Source: Lyophyllum atratum (taxonomy: Eukaryota > Basidiomycota > Agaricomycetes > Agaricales > Lyophyllaceae). Taken from it: a stretch of 64,000 nt of DNA. The stretch covers positions 620,001 through 684,000 of the forward strand of contig JACGCN010000015.1 in assembly GCA_014905825.1 (NCBI GenBank), written 5' to 3'. The notes under the pieces are model-generated. The model was given only the letters and a program-made list of their open reading frames with translations, was not told where the DNA came from and did no database searches. Shown here piece after piece: positions 55,920 to 64,000 of this stretch (positions within the stretch are counted from its first letter, which is position 1; each line of letters starts with the position of its first letter). Made by a program: the position numbers and the translations under genes.

Positions 55920-57000
55920 GAAAGAGGAGGGACTGAGAAAGTAGCCTCAGAAACTTACATATGAACATTCCCAGGTGCAATATATTTGAGGGCTCGCGAA
56001 TAGCGGGTCGTAACTTAATATTTACAGCCTCCCAGCTATCGCGTATCATCAAGACTCCTTTTGTTGCCGGGAGCCTCTTCGGAGGTGTAAAGTAGCAGAG
56101 TTGGTCTGCTGGATCTCGAGTGTAATGTGTAAATAATAAAGGTGCAAGGACTTAGGTTGCGGCACCATTGAAGCCATCACTGAGTCTGACTTGTGCAATG
56201 AGTACGATGTTAGCCGTCCTGGAAACGAGAGGGGACGGTGATACGTGGTCGGCGGGGTTAGCCAACAAAAAGTCCCCGTAGGCCCTAGTCGTGACATTGC
56301 GACACGCGATACAGGTACAGTCACTCACGCCTACAGCTCCTTTGTCTTTTACATAATTTTCATTCTCAAGCAGGCGAGTCCAAGTGGAATTCTGGCGTAT
56401 CCTCCTGTTTTAACGCCCGGCAAAAATGTTGCCGTTAGGGAGGACTGATTTTATGAGGGAAAAGAAAAGTGGCGCGGCCTCTGAGGCGGATACCTCCGAC
56501 AATAACTTCCCTACGGACCCAAATTGCAGATACATCATAATCTCAGGCTACGTTTGGCTTCGTTGTAGCAGGCAATGTCAGCTGCGACACAGGTGATCCA
56601 TCCCACTTCTAGCTGTCTGGGCAGCCTGGACTTGCTGTTGATTGTTAAAAAATACTTGCCATGGTTATGGCGTAAGATTCATAAGATATCAAAGCTTAGA
56701 CTCGCTACCAGTCCAAACGCAGTGTGTCTCTATTTACACCACAAACAAAGACAACGGAAAGACACCCTGCGTAAGGACTGGGAGGGACTGTTCACTTTTA
56801 GCCGGGTCCCCCCTTGCGTGACTCGGACTTAGAAAGATTTCGACATTGAGCCTCATCAGCTTCGTCAAGACGGCTTCCTCATCTCAAAAGATCGTCATTT
56901 TCTCAATAGACGTAGTGCGCGTTCTGAAACCCGTACAGTCAAGATAGACAGACGAAAAAATCTTTTTCCCCCCGCCGAAATCGACTCCGTGCGGAAATTC
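55920..57000. other. Intergenic with a decayed inverted gene fragment
   Basis: Plus-strand 56771-56862 (GGGAGGGACTGTTCACTTTT onward) resembles the minus strand around 57310-57400 of the neighbouring gene at roughly 70%, but its frame is broken. No other feature seen. Confidence 0.5.
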
Positions 57001-57967
57001 CTAACCTGGAGGAGGATCTGACGGCCTCGAGGGGCGCGGCGAGATATAGTAGTCGATATAAGGGTTCTGGGACTGAGGTACTGGTGTGGGAGTTGCCTGG
57101 CTTGAAGGCTGCATGGGTCCTGCATTGTAAGGCTCAAACATGGAGAATCTGAGCCATTGACTAGAAAAGCGGCTCAGGACGTGGCGGGACGCGGAGAGTG
57201 TCTACGAGGTGGACCTTGATGACTTCAAGGAATTGAGTAGCTCAGGAGACAGTGGTGCGGGTACGGGAGACGAAGCAGAGGACACTCTTGTATTCGACGT
57301 AGAGCACAGGCTGAGGTAGAGCAAATCAATCGAAATTTCGCTAAGTCCAGCGTTACACACCGTGACACGGTAAAAAGTGAACAGTTCCTCCCAGCCGCTT
57401 TCGCACATAGCGTAGCGGAGTTCGAAGCGGCTGGTCACGAGCCTAATCAAAGCTGTGTAAATTTCAGAGGATCGAAGGATTGTATAAGCTTGCTTTCTGG
57501 TACTATCAATGGGATACCCGATAACGGCTTCGCAGTGAATTGTTTACCAGTTACTTGCCGACTACACCATCTGCATGGTGCGCCACTCTAGCCGACACAC
57601 ACACCGCCTACAATATTGTGATGTTCCATGTAGGTAGGTAGGGTGGGGGGAAAATCGTGTCGTCGAACATTTACACAGGAACAGGAGACGCGCGCTGCGG
57701 GTGATGGGGACGGAGGAATTCAACGGGCCTGAGCAAACACCACTGACCATTCGAGAGCATTTCAATCATTGTCATTAGCGAATTTCGACGCCCGGCAATT
57801 GGTACCGGCCGCCCATGTCGTGAGTACTGGACAACTGACAAGTTCAACTTGAGTTCGGTACACAAGGCTCTGTCGTACCGCATGCTTACACGGCCGATGT
57901 CAGTCATCCTATGAACAGGTATTATCCATACACCATCTTTTGAAGATACATGAGTTAGTACAAGCAT
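57001..57967 (-). CDS. Unknown protein, five exons
   Basis: Exons 57967-57748, 57694-57675, 57607-57555, 57496-57215 and 57160-57001 join in phase across GT-AG introns of 53, 67, 58 and 54 bp and end at a TAG, giving 244 aa. Recognisable segments: VHRMTDIGRVSMRYDRAL, RSSEIYTALIRLVTSRFE, ESGWEELFTFYRVTVCNAG, and a Pro/Ser/Tyr-rich tail ending DPPPG. Family not identified. The first ATG is only about 55 bp from the stop of CWC22 on the same strand, which is very tight, so the 5' end is doubtful (a later ATG lies at 57907). Confidence 0.45.
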
Positions 57968-58021
57968 GATTGAGCGCAAAGGCACCAGACACGTTAGTAA
58001 CGATGCCATAATGCTAACCGA

Positions 58022-60915
58022 TCATCGTCGGCGTTCATATCCCCTATCCCTATCCCTTTCCCTATCCAAATCCTTTCTGTCCCTGTCATCCCTTCGGGGT
58101 GGAGGCGGCGACCTTTTTCTCTCCCTCTCCCCATCTCTGTCCCTAGGCCTGTCCCTCTCTCTTTCCCTTTCCCTGTATCCACCACCCCGCTCCCTCGAAT
58201 CACCCAGCTTCTCATCTCCCCGCCTCGGCGGCGGCGTCCTCGAGCGACGCCCATTCCTATCCAGATGCGGAGGTGGCGACCTTTCCCGTGAACGTCCAGG
58301 GTGCCGCGCCGGCGCAGGTGGCGCACGGCGATCCCGGCGATCAAGGGACGCGTCTCGGGGCGGATGGGCACCTCCATTTACGCGACGCGGGGGTGGGGGT
58401 GAGTCGCGGCGAGACGAGATGTCCGGCTTGCGGTCCCTGCTGACGTCGGGTTCGCGTCTGGAACGAGCGGGCGATGGTGAATGGCGACTACGGGGTGGCG
58501 GCGATGGTCGGCGCTTCAAGTCGTCTGCTCTGGCGCGTGGGGGTGGAGATCTGGAGTCATCGCGGCCTCGACGACGAGGTGGGGTGGAGGAGCGGCGACG
58601 TCGGTGGCGGCTGGAGACGTCAGGTTCCGATTCGGACTCCGAGTCTGACTCTGAGCTGCTGTCCGAGGAAGTATCCGAGTCCGAAGAGTCTGACGAAGAC
58701 GAGGACTCGGCCTCGAGCATGGCTCGTCTCTGTTCCATGATAAGTCTTGGTGCATTCTGGAAAGTAGACAATCAGCACATTGTGTTTCTCTGGGAATGTC
58801 AATGCAAACGCACCTTCAAGTATTCTCTCATATCTTCCGTGATGATACCCAGACCGATACTCGTGAAGTAGTTGATGGCGAACCTCGTATTCTTGGGAAC
58901 GTCCGTCGGGAACATGCCCTCACAGCCTCGTCTGACCTCCGGATCCTTGAACCGTTGCGCTAGAGTCTTCAACCCCATACTCTCCATCATCTCATTCATG
59001 AGAATCTTGATGAAAATACGGCTGCTGGACGTCGTATCGTCCTCGTTTACTTTCACACACTCGAACACCATCCACGAGATGGAATCGGTAGCAAAAAGGT
59101 GGCCGAAGAAGCGCGCGATATTGCGCAAGCGATTTGTCTCGTAGCGATGGATGGTGGTATAGTAGTTTCCGAATGCAGCCTCCAAGGAGTCCGTCCAAAC
59201 CCGGTTAAGCTTGCTGAAACGTTCTCCGATGAGGCCGTAGAAAGTGGAATATGATCGCTCTTGGGAGCAACATTCTATGATCATGTTCACCAATTCAATC
59301 TATGAAACATTTAGTATCGAAATAGTGGGGGGGAAAAGTCTGCGCGCACCTCCTGTCCCTCCTGGATCTGCACCTTAAGCAGCTTATGGACAGCTTCTTC
59401 GTAGTTGAGGGCGTTCATAATTGTGAGGTAGATCACACGACGAAGGTTAACCAAATTTGTTTCTGTCCGGTCTTCGATACCCTCTTTAGTTTCGGCGACT
59501 GTAACAGAGGTCAAACAGAGGTCATTATCATGAGACAAAGCTACGCACCGACATCCTCGTCATCGTCACTGGATTCCTCCTCAGACCCAGATTCCTCATC
59601 AGAGTCTTCACCAAGAATCTCAGCCTTGATTGTCTTGTACTTTTCCTCGTTTTGCAGGTAATCAGGGTCAACCTTGAAGATGTCTAATCATCAAGTGAAA
59701 ATATTAGTATTACAAATCATTAAATGTGATCCAACACGCACTTAATCCTTCCTGTACCTGCAGCTCTTCCTCGAGTTGAATCTGATGTGTAATCTGCTCA
59801 TCCTCGTCAACCAAGTCGAGGCCTTCAGGTAAGATTGGGTTGTCCTTGAACTTGTCTTTCCGCACTTGCATCAAAACTTCGACCATATACTGTACACGAT
59901 GGCTGATGGTGGCTTCATTCAGCACAGCGCGGAAACGCTCGAAAACGATCGTGTTGGCTTTCGGAGAGTTTTCCGTAAGGAAAGCGCCGACTTCACGCAT
60001 GAAGCCAACCGCAATTTCGATGGAGTCGTCCGTGGGGTGTTCGAGCAGGAGCATCAGGATTTGCAGGGCAACGATTTCATGTGCGACGGCTTGATTGACG
60101 AGATGGGCAATGAATGTGGTCGTAGAGTGACATACGATCTACATATCGTGGTCAGCGCTAGGACTACAAGGCAAAATTGTGTGACGTGCCTTATCATTCC
60201 GCTTGAACGACCGCCGGAACTGACTGATGAGCCGCGTCAGCACTAGTTCACCGACTTGGGGTAGTTTTGTGTTGATAATGGACACTAGTGCAGCGAACAC
60301 CGGGGTAAAGGGTAAACTGGATGACTGCGCCTTCATGACGCTCCTCGCGAACAAGCCTCGGCCGCGAATGAGATTCTCAGCGAAGAGCTCCGGGACGACC
60401 TGCTTGATATTGACAATGTTGACACGATTGACAATACCAGTGATTGATTTACGAAGAGCGTCCCACGAAAGTCGTTGGTATTCTGGACTCGTCTTGTCGC
60501 TCGAAGCAGCTTGCTGGAGAGCGCGCAAGCGTGCGGGTGGCATGTAAACACCACCGGACCTCGACCCCATTAGCTTGGCAAACTCGGCTTGAGCATCGAA
60601 CTCCTTGTCCCTCGGCTTGTCGGTTTTTTCAAGCTCCATTGCTGCAACGCGCGCCGCGAGTTGGCGTTCTCGTTCTGCTCGGCGGATAGGGTCAACGTCG
60701 TTGACTTTTGGTCGCTCCACGAGCCCCTTCGAAGGGGGTGAATGGGACCTCCTACGACTGGAAGGCGGTGCTCCGTCTTGGTCCTTGTGTGACGGAGAGC
60801 GAGACCTGTTGCGGGATTAGAGACTGTCTGAAGCACTGAAGTTTTAAACAAACCTTTTTCTTTTGTGCTGAGCACCGCTGGTATCCATTGGAGAGGACAT
60901 CACCGCAGCCGACAT
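58022..60915 (-). CDS. CWC22: Pre-mRNA splicing factor CWC22
   Basis: Seven exons (60915-60854, 60805-60190, 60138-59742, 59683-59549, 59498-59350, 59299-58814, 58756-58022) encode 859 aa. A basic Arg/Ser N-terminus leads into the MIF4G domain (EYQRLSWDALRKSITGIVNR, RGRGLFARSVMKAQ), an acidic linker, the MA3 domain (LRRVIYLTIMNALNYEEAVH, YSTFYGLIGERFSKLNRVW) and a long Ser/Arg/Asp-rich tail. CWC22 binds eIF4A3 in the spliceosome and starts exon-junction complex assembly. The intron at 60139-60189 has a GC donor (AAG|GCACGT); all the others are GT-AG. Confidence 0.95.
60139..60189 (-). other. GC-AG intron of CWC22
   Basis: Donor AAG|GCACGT and acceptor ATGTAG join KRNDK to IVCHSTTTFIAHLVNQ in phase. 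No GT donor near the boundary restores the frame. Confidence 0.8.
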
Positions 60916-61122
60916 GTTGAAGGTATGAGTTCGCTGTTGGAACAGTTGAGGAAGGTGCTTGTGTTTGTTTGGCTGCATTCGGCTCTCTTTGATGGCAATT
61001 TCAAATTTCATGGCAGGAAATACTATACTGCTCTCCACACTCTCCTTCAGCCGTCCCGCAAAATATAATATGGATTGAGATCCAACCCTTCAGTGGAGAA
61101 ACCCTGCCTATGAAGCGACGAG
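60916..61122. promoter_or_regulatory. Bidirectional promoter region CWC22 / LACTB2-like
   Basis: 207 bp between divergent start codons of two conserved genes. No clear TATA box. If the LACTB2-like gene starts at its later Met (61288), the region is 372 bp. Confidence 0.45.
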
Positions 61123-62509
61123 ATGCTTAGATTTTTACCTGCTCAGATCGGGTCGTGGGCTCGAAACCTCCGTAATCACATGAGCAGTGTTGCGCCTTGT
61201 ACCCCAACCATTCGCAATAGTACGCCTCAAACCTCTTTCACCAGTACAACAGCTCCAGCTACGACGTCGGTTGGAAGTAGCGTTATCATGGACCAGCTCG
61301 AAGTGCTACCATCGGTTTCTCGGGTGAGTCCTTGTGTGCCTCCTTGGATCCTGAGACTCACTTTCGGTCCAGTTGAGCGACCATGTTGTGAGGGTCCTCG
61401 GACAGGTATGTCGTAGTATGGTCTTCGGATTGTACCCTCTAACTGATTCCGTAGAATCCGGGGAAGTTTACGCTGCAAGGTATGCCTGTTAACATCTCAA
61501 TCACGACCAAGTCGCCCAAGTACTCCCCTCCCCCACTTCAGGCACCAACACCTATATCATCGGCAAAGAAAACCCATACACACTAGTTGATACAGGTGAA
61601 GGTCGCGATGATTATATCCCAGTCCTTGAGTCCGCATTGCGGGAGACCGCCAAACCCTGCAAGCCTGATGAGCCCGATGTCTCTGACATCATTATATCAC
61701 ATTGGCACAAAGATCATGTCGGAGGCCTCCCATCCGTACTTTCCCTCCTACGCCGATTGTGGATCGAGCGAAACCCTTCTATCCCATTCAGACCCCCACG
61801 CCTCCACAAATTTCCACACAAACCAAACGATCCGCTCAAGGGTCACGCAGCTTCCAATTCCTTACCCTCTCTAATTGCTTCCCTACCCCCCGATGCATTC
61901 AGCCCTACTTCGTCCGGGATCCCATTCCATGATCTTCGCGACTCTCAGACCTTCCCAACTTCTGGCTTGCGCGTTCTTCACACGCCCGGCCACACCTCAG
62001 ACTCTATCTGCCTCTATGTCCCTCAAGACCGAGCACTCTACACCGCAGACACAGTGCTCGGCCAAGGCACCGCAATATTTGAGGACCTCTCCGCCTATCT
62101 AAACAGCTTGAACAAGATGCTGAACTTCAACGAAGGGGACGGTTACACCTCCCTCTATCCTGGGCACGGTCCCATAGTCCCAAACGGCAAAGAGATGATC
62201 AGCGGCTACATCCAGCACCGTCTAGAGCGTGAGGCCCAGATTCTCAAAATGCTCAAGACCCCTCCCCCGCCCAATCCAGATTCCCTCGACGATTCGCCCA
62301 CCCGTTGGACAACGTGGACGATCGTTACTACCCTGTACGCTGCGTATCCGGAGTCGTTGTGGCTGCCCGCCGCTCACGGCGTGGACCTACACCTGAAGAA
62401 GCTTGAGGAGGATGGCGTCGTCAAGCTTGTTGATGGGGAACTGCAGCATACGAGCTGGGAGCTTGTCGATATTCTATGGTCCCCGCCGGTTGACAGAGCG
62501 TCTCATTGA
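61123..62509 (+). CDS. LACTB2-like metallo-beta-lactamase fold hydrolase
   Basis: Exons 61123-61323, 61373-61405, 61455-61479 and 61542-62509 give 408 aa; introns 49, 49 and 62 bp. The metal-binding motif HxHxDH is present as SHWHKDHVGG, with later ligands in HTPGHTSDS, YTADTVLG and YPGHGP. The first conserved block is GKFTLQGTNTYIIG, then LVDTGEG. The family includes human LACTB2, a mitochondrial single-strand endoribonuclease, and fungal enzymes of polyketide release. The first 55 residues are Arg/Ser/Thr-rich and could be a mitochondrial presequence. Alternatively, translation starts at Met 61288. I favour the housekeeping LACTB2 role because no polyketide synthase is nearby. Confidence 0.9.
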
Positions 62510-62605
62510 CTATATGTTGGTCGAGCAAATTTATGAGTACATTTACCCTATGGATCCATTACGCTATAAACACCGTACAATTGTAGGAATAAAAACTATA
62601 AGCTA

Positions 62606-64000
62606 CTAGCCTTTCACGGCAACATTGGAGGAGAAATTTGTTTCCGTAATGCTCATCTCCGCCAACGTTTTCGCAGTGCGCCCGAGATCCTGGAACCACA
62701 CCTTGCTTAACTCCATGTTTGATACGAGTGCGCCCTCCACCCCCTTCGCTAGCGCGGCGGTTGTTCCCCGGGTTAGCACCGCGACATTCTCAAGACTGAT
62801 ATCGGATATCGGGCCAATCTCCCCGGGGTGGCCTTCCTGCACAAAGACCGCCATCCATGTCTGATGCTGGTCGTTATTCCCATGGAGGTGCTCGACCGCC
62901 ATATCTACAAACTGGATGTCTTGCGCCGGAGCGTATCCCCACTACGATGGTTGATCAGGAACTGCGATGGTTTGCTGTGGAAGCCGTGTAAGAGCTCACC
63001 TTGTGGTGCACCCCAAGGCCCACAGCTGCGTCGTATACGGTGCTTCCCTCGAACCGGATTTTATGCTGCTGCTGCACAGTCCCTTGGCCGACCTTGAAGC
63101 CGTAGCAATGTGTCCAAGCCAGGCAATTGGTGAACCTGACGTCGTAATTCTGCTGGGGTACGCCTGGGTATGATATGGCGATGTCGGTGGCGCCGTCCCA
63201 TGTCTTGGTACTGAACGAGTCATCGAGCGAGATGGCGACCGTGTTTTTCACGACAACGCTACAATCGGAGACACACAGTGAGTGTCGTGATGACATGGCA
63301 TAGTCCCTGGACTTACTGTTGAGACTCCTGAACATCGACCGCATCGTTCTGTGATGAGCGTGTAAGCTTTTTAGCGCTGGTAATTTCACGACAAGAATAC
63401 CTCTCCAAGATTCATTCTGTTGAAGACCTTGGCATGGTCGATGGTCACGTAGCTTGACCTCGTAGGCACGAGTGTCCACGACCCTCCGTCCCGAATGACA
63501 GGCCCGTCGAACACGAAATTCGTCGTATTAATTGGGACGACGGCATGCGCAATGAACTTGCCCGTCCGCTGCGCATACGCGCCATTGCCGTCAATCGTCC
63601 CGCGCCCAAAGATCTTGATATTTCGGGATTCATATGCTGTGCGGATCCATTCAGTCCCATTGAGGTTTTGCGATGTTTTCTTCCAGTCGGTGGTATAGTC
63701 CGAGCTGTTCGCTGTGAAGCGTAACGCAGAGCTAGGCGAGAGATACAACGAGATGTCGGAGGGTAGGATCAGGTTACCAACGGGGTACACTCCTGGAGGA
63801 ACGTAGACGATGCTGCCCTTTCCCCGGGCACCGGCGGCCTGGATTGCATTTCGGAACGCCGTGGTGCTCAATGTACTTCCAGATGCATCCGCACCGTACT
63901 CTGAGACGACGTTGTATATTCCAACCCCAGAACTAGGCGGGGTGTTCACTTCCAATGGGTCCGCAGCTATGATGAGCTCCTCGACTCCAGAAGAATGGAC
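62606..64000 (-). CDS. Pectinase-like beta-helix glycosidase (GH28-like), 5' end outside window
   Basis: Exons 64000-63401 (open at the window edge), 63348-63317, 63258-63000 and 62941-62606, with introns of 52, 58 and 58 bp; 408 codons visible plus stop. The N-terminal visible part (YNVVSEYGADASG, then VYVPPGVYPVGNL) is the start of a right-handed beta-helix of the pectate-lyase superfamily. Later come SRNIKIFGRGTIDGNG, NDAVDVQESQ, ISLDDSFSTKTW and GVGLHHK-like sequence (AAVGLGVHHK). GH28-like enzymes cut pectin or related polysaccharides. The acid residues fit only loosely, so the exact substrate is open. A DNA copy of its middle lies at 53142-53426. Confidence 0.85.

Noticed and set aside
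57180..57317. Plus-strand frame reading DLDDFKELSSSGDSGAG
   Set aside because: It is the antisense of the minus-strand exon that closes in phase over five exons, and no plus-strand splice chain was found.

Overview
The window is nuclear DNA of a filamentous basidiomycete, most likely an agaricomycete. Genes are split by many short introns (mostly 46-70 bp, GT-AG). Gene content fits: a cerato-platanin, a two-WSC-domain secreted protein, several F-box genes, a Zn2Cys6 regulator, a pectinase-like enzyme and a chromodomain Ty3 retrotransposon. Exon models below were assembled by hand from splice sites, reading phase and family motifs. In most genes the exon lengths close exactly in frame.

Layout. 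1-5427: a Ty3/gypsy chromovirus with one intact 1,533-codon gag-pol ORF. 6055-7136: multi-pass membrane protein. 8219-8845: hypothetical protein. 9724-12777: a perfect-junction tandem duplication of about 1.53 kb, each unit carrying one unknown gene with its promoter. 12882-15588: ITFG1/TIP-like FG-GAP protein. 16002-18045: a gene of unknown basidiomycete family plus its broken tandem copy. 18608-19014: a fold-back MITE. 19468-19899: cerato-platanin. 20352-23992: ADP1-like ABCG transporter. 25713-30809: type IIC-like P-type ATPase with 31 exons, one of only 5 nt. 30909-31729: MCP1-like mitochondrial membrane protein. 32051-35505: F-box relic, F-box gene and a second type of F-box gene. 36259-36352: tRNA-Asp with an intron. 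37302-40119: protein kinase gene with many frame breaks. 40832-41945: WSC protein. 43100-44465: another F-box gene.

46885-52485 is a housekeeping block: OST48/WBP1 and adenylate kinase are divergent from a shared 271-bp promoter region, followed by a Zn2Cys6 transcription factor. 53142-53426 is a detached fragment of the pectinase gene that lies at 62606-64000. 54271-55915 is a small LTR retrotransposon with identical 185-bp LTRs, target duplication, primer site, polypurine tract and one ORF of unknown family; it sits 44 bp upstream of a gene of unknown function. 57001-57967 is an unknown five-exon gene. 58022-60915 is splicing factor CWC22 (with a GC-AG intron), divergent from a LACTB2-like metallo-beta-lactamase at 61123-62509.

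Two cross-cutting points. First, apparent 1-nt frameshifts in the ATPase, two F-box genes, the kinase and the 17.4-18.0 kb paralog all fall in short mononucleotide runs, so they may be read or assembly errors rather than mutations. Second, transposable elements, duplicated gene fragments and tandem paralogs are interleaved with conserved single-copy genes, as expected for an actively rearranging fungal genome segment. The genes do not form an obvious biosynthetic cluster or operon-like system.
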